A DNA stretch of 64,000 bases from Chryseobacterium taichungense (GTDB taxonomy: Bacteria; Bacteroidota; Bacteroidia; Flavobacteriales; Weeksellaceae). Location: contig NZ_FOBV01000010.1 of NCBI RefSeq assembly GCF_900109935.1, positions 1 to 64,000 of the forward strand, read 5' to 3'. The translations under genes and the position numbers were made by a program. Below, piece by piece: positions 18,013 through 26,412 of this stretch (position 1 is the stretch's first letter; each line of letters starts with the position of its first letter). Under the pieces are notes generated by a model. It worked only from the letters and a program-made list of their open reading frames with translations, made no database searches and was not told where the DNA came from.

Positions 18013-18858
18013 ATGAACCAACAACATTTCAGAAAAAAGACAGACCTGCTTTGGAAAAACCTAACCGCTTCTATCGACCAGATCAACCGAAAAGAAAGTG
18101 ATATCGTCCTTAGATCCGAAGAGATTCTGATGAAGACCGATGCCGCCATCCGTAGTTTAAAAGACCTTCTCAGGCAGTACCGTTTCCTGGATTGGAGTGA
18201 TGAAATTTTCTTCTTCAGGAATATTAAACCCAAATTTATTGCCATCTATATTTATTATTCCAAAGTGCTGGCAATAGAATCTTCAAGACCCCACGCAGAT
18301 CCCCCTACCCTTAAGACTTATTATGAGAATGAAAGAACCAGCCTCCTGTACTTTTATAATGAGCATAAAGAATTTATCAGCTATTACCGGAGAAAGGCCG
18401 CTTATCTTGATAAAAAATATTTTATCCGCTTCAAATTTGATTTTAAACTCAAACTTAGTCCGGAATTTTACAGTTACGATGAATCTTTTTCAACATCTCA
18501 CGATCATATCGTTGCCCAGATCATTGCCAATGATTTTCTCAATCAGTACCTGACGGATCAGCTAAGTACACCGGAGGAAGTGCGAAATGTCATTTCTCAA
18601 ACCCCAAAACTGGAATGGACCGCTCCAAAAGTGGCTCTAATCGAACTGCTGTTTGCGCTGTATCAGACAAAGTGCTTTAACGGTGGACATACTGATCTTG
18701 CAGAGGTATTCCGCTGGGCCGAGAATTCCCTCAACGTTAACCTTGGCAACTATCATAAAACTTTAGGTGAAATACGCTTACGAAAAAGTGATCAGACCAA
18801 ATTTTTATCACTCCTTCAGAAGAATTTAAGCCAGTTTCTTGATGATATGAATAGGTAA
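18013..18858 (+). CDS. rteC: RteC-family regulator
   Basis: 281 residues, full length for RteC. The protein is helical and basic, with the characteristic long central segment FYNEHKEFISYYRRKAAYLDKKYFIR and the C-terminal block ELLFALYQTKCFNGGHTDLAEVFRWAENSLNVNLGNYHKTLGEIRLRK. In Bacteroides CTnDOT, RteC activates excision of the element by binding upstream of the excision operon. Here it lies just ahead of an excisionase-like gene and the replication genes, supporting a role in controlling the element. RteA/RteB partners are not present in the window. Confidence 0.9.
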   Translation: MNQQHFRKKTDLLWKNLTASIDQINRKESDIVLRSEEILMKTDAAIRSLKDLLRQYRFLDWSDEIFFFRNIKPKFIAIYIYYSKVLAIESSRPHADPPTLKTYYENERTSLLYFYNEHKEFISYYRRKAAYLDKKYFIRFKFDFKLKLSPEFYSYDESFSTSHDHIVAQIIANDFLNQYLTDQLSTPEEVRNVISQTPKLEWTAPKVALIELLFALYQTKCFNGGHTDLAEVFRWAENSLNVNLGNYHKTLGEIRLRKSDQTKFLSLLQKNLSQFLDDMNR

Positions 18859-19000
18859 CAGATCAACATCTTCAAATTTCAACTTTTTATGACAGCAAAA
18901 TAGAGATTAATGGTTAAAAAGCGCTCATTTCTTAATCTTTAGGCAGATGTGCGATTGTCTGCTGTAGTATAATTCTTTATTTGCAATAGATACAACGGAT

Positions 19001-19032
19001 TCTTTCGGTAGTACCGACAAACTACCGAAAGA
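19001..19032. promoter_or_regulatory. perfect 12-bp palindrome upstream of the excisionase-like gene
   Basis: TCTTTCGGTAGT (19001-19012) and ACTACCGAAAGA (19021-19032) flank an 8-bp loop. No T-run follows on the plus strand. It sits 48 bp before the downstream ATG, the position expected for an RteC or self-binding operator. Confidence 0.5.
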
Positions 19033-19079
19033 TTTCTGTTTTGATTTCCAAATTTTGTCAAGTGATAAACATTGGAAAT

Positions 19080-19343
19080 ATGGAAATATCAATTGTAACC
19101 AAAGAGGATCTTCAACAGCTGAAAAATGAACTGCTGGAAGAGATCAAAACTTTACTTGAAAAAGAGAACAGAACCCAGAAAGAATGGCTTCGAAGTTCGG
19201 AGGTCAGAACATTGCTGAACATTTCAGCAGGGACTTTACAGACGCTACGGATCAACGGTTCGCTGTCTTACACGAAGGTCGGAGGAACCCTCTACTACAG
19301 CTACAAAGATATTCAGAAACTTCTTAGCAGCGATAAAAAGTGA
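19080..19343 (+). CDS. excisionase-like helix-turn-helix protein
   Basis: 87 residues from the ATG at 19080 (a TTG 39 bases upstream would add 13 residues of non-typical sequence). A coiled N-terminal helix (EDLQQLKNELLEEIKTLLEKEN) precedes an HTH_17-type winged helix: WLRSSEVRTLLNISAGTLQTLRINGSLSYTKVGGTLYYSYKDIQKLL. This arrangement is typical of small element-encoded MerR/Xis-like proteins in Bacteroidetes. It overlaps the upstream end of the next frame and probably begins an operon running to the Rep gene. Role in excision is inferred; no integrase is seen in the window. Confidence 0.75.
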   Translation: MEISIVTKEDLQQLKNELLEEIKTLLEKENRTQKEWLRSSEVRTLLNISAGTLQTLRINGSLSYTKVGGTLYYSYKDIQKLLSSDKK

Positions 19344-19366
19344 TATTCATTGGTAACAGCATTCGT

Positions 19367-19900
19367 ATGAAACAGTCTAAAAATATCATTCGCCTTTTTG
19401 AAAATGTGGTCTGGGACGAGCAAATGCTCCCCTCCCACATCAGTATGTATGTTTCGCTCCTTCAGTTGTGGTCAATCAATCAATTCCGGAAGTCTTTCAG
19501 GATTTATCGTGATGAAGTGATGAAGCTGAGCAGGATCAGATCTCTGGCTACCTATCACCGGTGCATTCGCCAATTGCATAATGCAGGCCTGATCCACTAT
19601 TTACCAAGCTACGATCCTTACAAAGGAAGTCTTGTTGAAATTATTGAAGAACGGGATCAGTCGCCGCGAAAAGCAAATACTCCAACCCAAAAGGCACAAA
19701 AGTTTGTCACTCCCGATCTTTTTGAGGTCGAGCTGTACTTTACAGAACGTGATCTTTCTTCTTGTAAAGCCCTGGCATTTTTCAACTTTTACGAGTCACA
19801 AAACTGGAAAGTACACCGTAACAAGCCGATGTCGAGCTGGCAGGCTGCCGCAAGGAACTGGATTTCAAAACAGCAAAAACAAGTGCTTACTCACCAATAA
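19367..19900 (+). CDS. winged-helix replication-associated protein
   Basis: 177 residues starting MKQSKNIIRLF (ATG at 19367; a frame extension upstream overlaps the previous gene). The middle part reads as a winged helix (YRDEVMKLSRIRSLATYHRCIRQLHNAGLIHYL) and the end carries a W-rich helical segment (YFTERDLSSCKALAFFNFYESQNW...WQAAARNWI) like the DnaD-type C-terminal part of replication loaders. The second protein downstream at 20173 shares this layout. It lies in a cluster leading to Rep. Probable role is in replication or its control. Confidence 0.6.
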   Translation: MKQSKNIIRLFENVVWDEQMLPSHISMYVSLLQLWSINQFRKSFRIYRDEVMKLSRIRSLATYHRCIRQLHNAGLIHYLPSYDPYKGSLVEIIEERDQSPRKANTPTQKAQKFVTPDLFEVELYFTERDLSSCKALAFFNFYESQNWKVHRNKPMSSWQAAARNWISKQQKQVLTHQ

Positions 19901-19918
19901 ATAACGCAAAACTCAGTT

Positions 19919-20170
19919 ATGAACAATATAGATCCGAAAACACCGCTCTGGAAATTGACCGTGGAGGAATACCTGGAAGTGATGAAAAGTATTTGCCCCG
20001 AGAATAATTATGAGTTTGGACTCAAAGGATTATCCAATATCCTCGGATGCTCAATCTCGAAAGCCTCCGAAATAAAGTCGTCCGGAATACTGGATGAGGC
20101 GATTATTCAGCGGGGAAATATCATCATTATTGACAAGAAGAAAGCTCTCAAGCTTTTTGCAACCAAGTAG
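19919..20170 (+). CDS. DUF3853-family protein
   Basis: 83 residues beginning MNNIDPKTPLWKLTVEEYLEV, then EFGLKGLSNILGCSISKASEIKSSGILDEAIIQRGNIIIID, a helix-turn-helix pattern. The DUF3853 family occurs in mobile elements of Bacteroidetes, always small and next to regulatory or replication genes. A DNA-binding role is suggested by the HTH-like core and by its place between two replication-type proteins; 3 bp separate it from the next gene. Confidence 0.82.
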   Translation: MNNIDPKTPLWKLTVEEYLEVMKSICPENNYEFGLKGLSNILGCSISKASEIKSSGILDEAIIQRGNIIIIDKKKALKLFATK

Positions 20171-20172
20171 CA

Positions 20173-20883
20173 ATGTACTACCTGAAGCTCATACAGAAGT
20201 TTTGGAATTTCAACCAGAAGGCAAAGCTGGACGCAAATGTTATTACAGTTTATTTCTATCTGTTGAACTTTGCGAATGATTGCGGTTCCTACACGGTCAG
20301 CATTTCCGACCGGAACTTAAGCAAAACCTTAGGTCTATCCAGAAATACCATAATGGCCGCAAGAAAGAAACTGCAAAGCCTGGGAATCATTCATTACAAC
20401 AAAGACACCGACGGTGCTGCAACCTACCGTATTCTAATAGACTACGACGCAGTGGCATCGAAGCCTGAAACAATTCAATTAGATACCATTTTATTAGATC
20501 TTGTTGTGCCGCAAAATGAGGAATCCATTGTCTCCTCCCCGACTTCCCTGACTTCCCTCGTTTCTGAATGCGAGCAAAAAGAGCCCGAGCAACACGAATT
20601 AAATGATGAAGACACTGCGGAACCGACTGTGAAAGGAACCGGGCAACCGTCGTTGGATACATTCCTTCAATATGCCCAAACACTGGAGGGCTACGAGCCG
20701 TCATTGGATCAAAAGATCACAGAAAAATATAGTTCCTGGGAAATGAATAACTGGAAAAGTGTCTCCGGAAGGCCCATCACCGATTGGAAATCGTCGCTCA
20801 AAAACCTGATGCCTTTTATGAAGAATACAGCCGATAAGGATCTATCCCTTGACTCCATCTCCAGGATCAAGCGGCCAAAGTAA
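20173..20883 (+). CDS. helix-turn-helix/DnaD-like replication protein
   Basis: 236 residues. The N-terminal half is a winged helix (about 5-95: VITVYFYLLNFANDCGSYTVSISDRNLSKTLGLSRNTIMAARKKLQSLGIIHY). A Ser/Glu-rich linker (about 110-160) follows, then a helical end with FLQYAQTLEGYEPSLDQKITEKYSSWEMNNWKSVSGRPITDWKSSLKNLMPFM, the Y-x-W-x-N-x-W pattern of DnaD-type C-termini that recruit helicase. Likely helps start replication from the origin downstream of Rep. Overlaps nothing; 62 bp before the Rep gene. Confidence 0.65.
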   Translation: MYYLKLIQKFWNFNQKAKLDANVITVYFYLLNFANDCGSYTVSISDRNLSKTLGLSRNTIMAARKKLQSLGIIHYNKDTDGAATYRILIDYDAVASKPETIQLDTILLDLVVPQNEESIVSSPTSLTSLVSECEQKEPEQHELNDEDTAEPTVKGTGQPSLDTFLQYAQTLEGYEPSLDQKITEKYSSWEMNNWKSVSGRPITDWKSSLKNLMPFMKNTADKDLSLDSISRIKRPK

Positions 20884-20945
20884 GAAACAGCCAGGTTCTT
20901 TCTATAATATCAATTCAAATACATCCCATCTCTAAACAGCACTGA

Positions 20946-22046
20946 ATGATGGCAATTCCTGAAAAAGAGGTCAGACTGGTACGCAAAAACTTTGAAAACA
21001 GCACGGATAAGGTGCACGACAGAATCCGTATTGGCAACCGGTTTGTCGATGATTTTATCTTTGACGACAACCAGGCTGCCGATATTCCGATCAACGCACT
21101 GCGGGTTATTTTCAATATTATTTCGCAAATCAGCAATGAGCAGTTTCGTCCCGAAGACCGTCCCAAGCAGCTTTCTCTGTTCGATGATGAATTTGAGACA
21201 GACAACAATATTTTCGCAGCAATGAAGATCCGAAACAGTAAAATTTCGCCAAGCGGTTCATCAAAGCAGGTCATCGAAGCTTATGAGTTTTTAGCTCAAT
21301 TCAAAATGGGTTGGTACCGGTCTGTCAATACCAAAGGAAAGGAAATCAGGACCTTTGGCGGTTTGATCTCTACACCAAGCTATGACCAGCGCGGTTATAC
21401 CAGTTTTCTTATCAGCAGTTACTGGCTAAAAAAATTACTGGTCATCCCGGAATACAATTACTTACTGTACAACCTGGTCTACAACATCCGGAATAATAAG
21501 CATATCATTTTTGCGATCTGGCTGTCTAAACTTCCGGAGACCGGAACCGCTTTAAAGCTTGAAACGCTGAACAATAAATTCGGTCTTCATTACAAATCTG
21601 CCAATGATTTTTGCTTTAAATTTCTAAAACCGGCTAAAGCAAGCCTGGACCAGTTCAATACGCTTTCATTCCGCTACCATTACCGTGGTGATACCATCGA
21701 TATTCAGCCTGTCCTTTTAAGTGAACGATCGGGTAATAATGCATTGCAACAGAAGAAAAACAATACCCTGGTCACCAGAAGGCTTCGGTATTTTAAAAAC
21801 AGGTACCGCCTTACCGAACGGCAGATGAACCAGCTCGCCTATCAGTACATCCACATCATCCAGACTCGTGAGCTGATCGAAAAGGCCTTCAAAAGATTCA
21901 TCAGGGATAACCGGCTTCAAAAAATCAGGTCAACAGAATATACCGGTATTCATTTTCTGAATAAACTGCAGGAATACCTGATCCTGATCTACCGGGAAAC
22001 CAAAATGGGCGAATTGCTGCCTAATGGTTATCCCGTTATTATGTGA
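20946..22046 (+). CDS. rep: plasmid-type replication initiator (Rep_3-like)
   Basis: 366 residues. Two winged-helix-like halves typical of iteron-binding Rep proteins are suggested by IPINALRVIFNIISQI...QLSLFDDEF (with a clamp-binding-like QLSLF at about 77-81), FGGLISTPSYDQRGYTSFLISSYWLKKLL and NKFGLHYKSANDFCFKFLKPAKASLDQ. The strongest evidence is context: eight 17-bp iterons and two perfect DnaA boxes begin two bases after the stop codon. Such Reps bind iterons, melt the origin with DnaA and are themselves titrated by the iterons. MM at the start leaves 20946 or 20949 as the initiation codon. Confidence 0.88.
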   Translation: MMAIPEKEVRLVRKNFENSTDKVHDRIRIGNRFVDDFIFDDNQAADIPINALRVIFNIISQISNEQFRPEDRPKQLSLFDDEFETDNNIFAAMKIRNSKISPSGSSKQVIEAYEFLAQFKMGWYRSVNTKGKEIRTFGGLISTPSYDQRGYTSFLISSYWLKKLLVIPEYNYLLYNLVYNIRNNKHIIFAIWLSKLPETGTALKLETLNNKFGLHYKSANDFCFKFLKPAKASLDQFNTLSFRYHYRGDTIDIQPVLLSERSGNNALQQKKNNTLVTRRLRYFKNRYRLTERQMNQLAYQYIHIIQTRELIEKAFKRFIRDNRLQKIRSTEYTGIHFLNKLQEYLILIYRETKMGELLPNGYPVIM

Positions 22047-22355
22047 TTTCGGAATTGCGCTCATCCGTATTTCGGAATTGCACTCATTCGGAATTCGGAA
22101 TTGCACTCGTAAAAGTTAAAGAATTGTTAAAATTGAGGTTTTTTAGCTGCTCATTTCGGAATTGCACTCATTCCGAGATTTGCATAACCGTAAAAATTGT
22201 GGATAACTCCCTGAAATTGTGGATAATATCAAATATTGACAAAAATGGCAATGATGAATTCGGAATTGCACTCATCCGATAATCGGCCCTTTTTCGGAAT
22301 TGCACTCATCTCTATATCGGAATTGCACTCATTCGGAATTCGGAATTGCACTCAT
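22047..22355. repeat. iteron array, replication origin of a plasmid-type replicon
   Basis: Eight copies of the iteron TTCGGAATTGCACTCAT start at 22048, 22071, 22094, 22155, 22259, 22293, 22316 and 22339. Five are exact; 22048 has one change (GCGC), 22094 ends CGT, 22316 begins with A. Two triplets have exact 23-bp steps and flank a centre with two DnaA boxes. Between 22226 and 22260 and again after 22390 the DNA is AT-rich and could unwind. The order Rep, iterons, AT-rich, primase is a typical theta origin. Confidence 0.93.
22198..22226 (-). promoter_or_regulatory. two perfect DnaA boxes
   Basis: TGTGGATAA occurs at 22198-22206 and 22218-22226, each the reverse complement of the consensus TTATCCACA. 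They are 20 bp apart (about two helical turns) and lie in the middle of the iteron array. Confidence 0.85.
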
Positions 22356-22490
22356 CTCAAAAATAGCTGTATCTGCCTGTCAGAAGGCGCCAGGGGGAAT
22401 TACTAAAAGTATATTAAAAGTAATTAAAAAGTTCTTTTTTTTATTAAAAGGGAAATGTGAATAAAAATTTGCTTTAAAAAAGAAAAAAAA

Positions 22491-23339
22491 ATGAATTGCA
22501 AAAACATCAGACAAAAGGTCAGTATCCGTGCAGTCCTGGAATCTTTCAGCCGTTTCCCGGTCAAAGAAAACCGAAGAACCGCTTTTTATTTTGCGCTGGA
22601 CCGTGATGAGAAAGTTCCCAGCCTTTCCGTGGATTATGTCAAAAATACAGCGTTTGATTTTGGAACGGGAAAAAGTTACGATGTGATCTCCATCGTGCAG
22701 CAGATCAAACAATGTTCTGTTTCGGAAGCCCTGCAATACCTTTCAGCACTTGATCTTTCATTTGATCCCGGGCAATTGCCTGTAGAAAAGCCGTCAGAGG
22801 TTTCTTATAAAATTTTAAAGATCAAAAAGATCAGGCATCCTGCGTTGATTCAGTATCTGGACGCCCGGAAAGTTCTTGAACAGAAACATTTCCTGAAGCA
22901 AATTGATTATGAATTCTACGGCAGGAAGTATTTCGGAATCGCTTTTGAAAATAATTCAGGCGGTTTTGAGGTGCGGAATACCTACACGAAACTGTGCCTG
23001 GGCTTAAAAGACGTTACTTTGGTTCGGGCCGGATCAGAGCCAACTTCCGAAATTGCTGTTTTTGAAGGGTTCTTCGATTTTCTCACGTTCCGGAACCTGG
23101 AAAATAAACTTAACTCAGGGTGTGATTGTCTTATTTTAAATTCTACGGCCATGCTTTTCAAAGCAGAACAGATTTTACAAGAATACCCGAAGATCCTGCT
23201 GTTTCTTGATAATGATCCAAACGGAAAATCCGTCGCCTTGAAGATCCGGAATGACTATCAGAATGTAGAGGATTGTTCATTAATTTACCACGGCTATAAA
23301 GATTTGAACGAATGGCTCATCAAAACTAAAGAGCCTTAG
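22491..23339 (+). CDS. Toprim-domain DNA primase, plasmid type
   Basis: 282 residues. The N-terminal part resembles a zinc-less CHC2-like region (RRTAFYFALDRDEKVPSLSVD...FDFGTGKSYDVISIVQQIKQCSVSEALQYLS), the usual start of mobile-element primases. The C-terminal Toprim shows the acidic motifs VFEGFFDFLTF (about 188-198) and LLFLDNDPNGKSVALKI (about 237-253). It makes RNA primers for replication or for the transferred strand. It lies directly behind the origin. The short length, without a helicase domain, is normal for such primases. Confidence 0.85.
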   Translation: MNCKNIRQKVSIRAVLESFSRFPVKENRRTAFYFALDRDEKVPSLSVDYVKNTAFDFGTGKSYDVISIVQQIKQCSVSEALQYLSALDLSFDPGQLPVEKPSEVSYKILKIKKIRHPALIQYLDARKVLEQKHFLKQIDYEFYGRKYFGIAFENNSGGFEVRNTYTKLCLGLKDVTLVRAGSEPTSEIAVFEGFFDFLTFRNLENKLNSGCDCLILNSTAMLFKAEQILQEYPKILLFLDNDPNGKSVALKIRNDYQNVEDCSLIYHGYKDLNEWLIKTKEP

Positions 23340-23475
23340 TCAATAGTTTTCAGTTTGCATTACGGTTTTCCGTAAGAATAAAATAATGATAAAGATTTAT
23401 CCTGTTTATTCTTTGTAACCATAATACTGGTTTTTTGGTATTCTAATGAATTCTTGCATATAAGATCTTGATATA

Positions 23476-24717
23476 TTGGATATTTATCAATTTTTTTTAT
23501 CTTTATATAAGATATTATTAGTAAAACACAACGTTGATACCATTGCATTGAAGCTGCCTGCAGAATTTGAAGACCAGTATGTAAAGGAAGTGATCTACAA
23601 CCGTTCTTTATCAGCTTTGCCTGGTGAAGAATGGAAAACTGTGGAAGATTTTCCCAATTATGCCATATCGAGCTTTGGCAGATTAAAAAGTTTGGAACGG
23701 TGGACGTTCTTACCCAACAAAACAAAAGGTAAAAAAGAGCCGGAGATGATTATGAAGCTGGTCATCGTCAAGCAGTCGAATCAGTATCTTCAAAAAAACT
23801 TTTACCAGTTCCATTGCACCTTATCCTCGGATGGCAAAAAGCACCGCAAATCGATGGCGAGGCTGGTTTATTATCACTTTGTAGAAAAATTTGATTACAA
23901 CGATTATAATATTAAGATTGCATTTAAAGACGGCAACAGCCTGCACCTGCATTATACCAACCTCGAAAAGATATCGCATAGCGAAAGCCGTTACAGAACC
24001 TTTCAGAGCAACAGAGCGAGAAACCGAAATGCAATCTATTCACAGCCGGTCTCCCAGTATGACATTGACGGGAACTTTATCGCTGCCTTCGACAGTATGT
24101 ACAGCGCTGAAAAGGTGGCCGGTGTCGGCTGTGAAAACATAATGGATGCCGCGCACGGGGTGTTCCTGACAGCCGGCGGCTACCGGTGGTTTCTTAGCAG
24201 CCATTCCATTACCGAAAAAGATTTTGAGGTAATTCCAAATTTTAAAGGTAAACAGAAGATTTTTAATCAAACGGTGTGGAAAAACCTCGGGAAACCTTTA
24301 GTTGAAAGGAAGAATCCTCCGGCTTGTATGAACCTGTCTTTGGAAGACCTGCCCGGTGAATGCTGGAAGCCGATACCCGGTTCAGGAAACCGATTTGTGA
24401 TTTCAAATAAAGGACGGGTTAAACGCCTGAGCGGCTGGATCACTGAAGGCCGGAAAGTTTTCCTGAGGGAACACATCCTCTCTCAATATGTCGACTTTTT
24501 CGATGGGAAGCCTTATGCCCTGCGTTGTATCCTTCGGCATCAGAAAAGAAACAGATATTTATCGGTTCCCAAAGCGCTGGTCTGCTGTTTCGTCCGGGAA
24601 TTTGATATGGAGGACAAAACATTTGCGGTGGTTAATAATAATGAACCGTTCTGGAAATTTGATCTGTCTAAAATGTATTTGACTCGTGGTGGCTTGGTAA
24701 TTACAAATGATAAGTAA
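23476..24717 (+). CDS. tandem NUMOD4 protein with degenerate HNH core
   Basis: About 413 codons if the TTG at 23476 is used; the real start is uncertain since there is no ATG before codon 93 in this frame. The order is NUMOD4 (GEEWKTVEDFPNYAISSFGRLKSL, about 49-72), an HNH-type core (ARLVYYHFVEKFDYNDYNIKIAFKDGNSLHLHYTNLEKIS, about 128-167), a NUMOD1-like block (VSQYDIDGNFIAAFDSMYSAEKVAG), then a second NUMOD4 (GECWKPIPGSGNRFVISNKGRVKRL). The HNH core has IAFKDGN where the family has NHxDGN, so the catalytic His is missing and nuclease activity is doubtful. NUMOD modules bind DNA; the protein may have turned into a regulator. Confidence 0.75.
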   Translation: MDIYQFFLSLYKILLVKHNVDTIALKLPAEFEDQYVKEVIYNRSLSALPGEEWKTVEDFPNYAISSFGRLKSLERWTFLPNKTKGKKEPEMIMKLVIVKQSNQYLQKNFYQFHCTLSSDGKKHRKSMARLVYYHFVEKFDYNDYNIKIAFKDGNSLHLHYTNLEKISHSESRYRTFQSNRARNRNAIYSQPVSQYDIDGNFIAAFDSMYSAEKVAGVGCENIMDAAHGVFLTAGGYRWFLSSHSITEKDFEVIPNFKGKQKIFNQTVWKNLGKPLVERKNPPACMNLSLEDLPGECWKPIPGSGNRFVISNKGRVKRLSGWITEGRKVFLREHILSQYVDFFDGKPYALRCILRHQKRNRYLSVPKALVCCFVREFDMEDKTFAVVNNNEPFWKFDLSKMYLTRGGLVITNDK

Positions 24718-24847
24718 TTGGTCATTTATAACAGATTTTCATTTTAAAGACATTCCAGAAAATCACATTCCTTACGGTGACCTCTTTTATTTTCGTTGAT
24801 CAAAACGTTCCGGAACTGATCTCTGACCGAGGTTAGGCTTTTTACTG
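24718..24847. other. intergenic, possible leftward transcript from element A1
   Basis: No coding potential seen. The minus-strand promoter of the A1 repeat points through this stretch, toward the antisense side of the NUMOD4 gene. Confidence 0.4.
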
Positions 24848-24968
24848 TTGCAAATGTAGGACAGTATCATTCACTCAAAAAAATCTTTTTGGGTTTCTAA
24901 AAAAATTCTCTCCGCTTCACTCCGACAATTTTCCCAGACACTCCTGAATTCTACGAACAAAAAGATTT
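24848..24968. repeat. A element, copy 1 (121-bp repeat upstream of ssb/PRTRC set)
   Basis: Aligns without a gap to 30954-31074. It begins with a minus-strand promoter (TACATTTG at 24851-24858, TTTTTTTG 17 bp upstream), and contains an inverted repeat AAATCTTTTTG (24881-24891) / CAAAAAGATTT (24958-24968). Weaker similarity continues about 100 bp beyond. Placed about 300 bp before ssb. It could be a structured leader, divergent promoter region or a former recombination joint. Confidence 0.7.
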
Positions 24969-25274
24969 CAAGCCCGATCCGTGAGCAGTTTGCTTTTAAG
25001 CTGAAACGAATCGGGTTTTGTGTGCCTGATGCTGTCCTATCGTCATCGGCAAAGAAAAAGCCGGAACCTCAGTTATACGAATCAATTCATCTGCAGACGT
25101 TCTTTGACATCAACGGAACAATAAAACGGAAACAACGATAAATAATGCTTTTCAACATTTGAAAAAGTAAAAAAAGAAGAAAGCCGAGTGTCCTCGATAC
25201 CCAATCAGTTCAGTCGGAATTTTTAAGCGAAAAACAAAAAAAATCAAAACAATTAACATTTAAATCGAAATATT
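24969..25274. other. leader region of the ssb/PRTRC operon
   Basis: No gene; short frames only. Partial matches to the same region downstream of A2 (for example GCTGAAACG and CTATCGTCA) suggest that the repeated unit is larger than its conserved 121-bp core. A transcription start for ssb is expected here but no exact TAnnTTTG is seen on the plus strand. Confidence 0.4.
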
Positions 25275-25673
25275 ATGAACACCATCGTAGGTAGAGTAAC
25301 CAAAAACGCAGAAATCAACATTCTTAAAAACGACAGACAGGTCGTTAATTTTTCAATCGCCATCAACGATAACTACAAGACAAAACAGGGCGAAATTAAA
25401 GAGCAGACTACTTTTTACAATTGCTCGTACTGGATTAACGCCAAAATCGCTCCGTATCTCATCAAAGGGACTTTGGTGGAATTATCAGGAAGAATAAGCA
25501 GTAATGCGTGGATAGGCAAAGACGGTGAAATTAAATCGGGTCTTAATTTCCACACCTCAAGAATTAAGCTACACGGAAAAGCCAACACAAAAAAAAACCA
25601 TCAACAGCAGACTTCGGAAACGCCTAAAGGCAATCCTTTTACAGAAGATGAAAATGATGATTTACCATTCTAA
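25275..25673 (+). CDS. ssb: single-stranded DNA-binding protein
   Basis: 132 residues with the OB-fold of plasmid-type SSB (MNTIVGRVTKNAEINILKNDRQVVNFSIAIND...TTFYNCSYWINAKIAPYLIKGTLVELSGRIS) and a disordered tail ending in DDLPF, the acidic tip that binds repair and replication partners. It protects single-stranded DNA in replication and transfer. It is the first gene of an operon that includes the PRTRC set. Confidence 0.93.
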   Translation: MNTIVGRVTKNAEINILKNDRQVVNFSIAINDNYKTKQGEIKEQTTFYNCSYWINAKIAPYLIKGTLVELSGRISSNAWIGKDGEIKSGLNFHTSRIKLHGKANTKKNHQQQTSETPKGNPFTEDENDDLPF

Positions 25674-25686
25674 CAGCAACTACCTT

Positions 25687-25899
25687 ATGGATGCACAGTT
25701 TAATTTTCAGCTCAGGTCTGCCAAAGATAAAAAAGACTGGGATCAGATTACGGCTTACTATAAGACCTATTGCGACCGAACAACAGCCCTACGCTATGCA
25801 AGAAAGCTTTCACGGATTTTCAAATCGGAAATCAGAATGACGGAGGGTGCCGACCCTTTTAAAACAAGTGGAACATACATTAATGAAAACAACGGTTAA
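25687..25899 (+). CDS. hypothetical protein, 70 residues
   Basis: From the ATG at 25687, 13 bp after ssb, in the same frame as a longer open stretch that covers part of ssb. The protein MDAQFNFQLRSAKDKKDWDQ... is helical, charged, Arg/Lys-rich, without signal or membrane segment. No family recognised. Operon position implies a role in the ssb/PRTRC set. Confidence 0.6.
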   Translation: MDAQFNFQLRSAKDKKDWDQITAYYKTYCDRTTALRYARKLSRIFKSEIRMTEGADPFKTSGTYINENNG

Positions 25900-25916
25900 A
25901 CAAATTTTATAATACT

Positions 25917-26348
25917 ATGAAAACATCACTTCAACCTACAGAATACCTGCTTATCAAAGCAATGACCGACAGCGAATGGGACGACTGCGGATTTGCCATT
26001 ATCCGAATTTCAGAAGAATGGAAAATGACCCAAAAGAAAAGGCTCGAAGCTGTTAAAGCCGTGGAAAACGACCAAGATTTGAAATGGCTGAACTATAATG
26101 ATACGGATGTGGAATTTTTCAGGTTTTCAGACCAATATCCCGAAATGGAAGAATTGTTATCCGAAAGGAACCGAATTTTTATCGAGCTGGAAACGGATGA
26201 TCTGAAAAAGCTTCTGCAACCCGAAAATAACCTGAACTGCTACCAGATGCAGGTATTCAAAAACGGCAACGCCATTTACAATGCCTTCGGAAAGCATACG
26301 GGCGATGAGTTTTATACGGAAGAGTTTTCATTGTGGGAACTCACCTGA
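25917..26348 (+). CDS. hypothetical protein, 143 residues
   Basis: Starts MKTSLQPTEYLLIKAMTDSEWDDCGFAIIRISEEW. Soluble, acidic, with a Cys at about 24 and another near 112. Repeated aromatic/acidic blocks suggest a small alpha/beta fold. It is found between ssb and PRTRC protein E in same-strand order, so it likely forms part of this cassette in flavobacterial elements. Function unknown. Confidence 0.6.
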   Translation: MKTSLQPTEYLLIKAMTDSEWDDCGFAIIRISEEWKMTQKKRLEAVKAVENDQDLKWLNYNDTDVEFFRFSDQYPEMEELLSERNRIFIELETDDLKKLLQPENNLNCYQMQVFKNGNAIYNAFGKHTGDEFYTEEFSLWELT

Positions 26349-26412
26349 TGATTGCTCAAAATTGAATCTTCATCTTTTTAATCTTACACTCTAATCTTGA
26401 AACTACATCAAT

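Noticed and set aside
22047-22355. iteron array as a CRISPR
   Set aside because: Units are short (17 bp), spaced irregularly, next to a Rep gene and with DnaA boxes; no cas genes.
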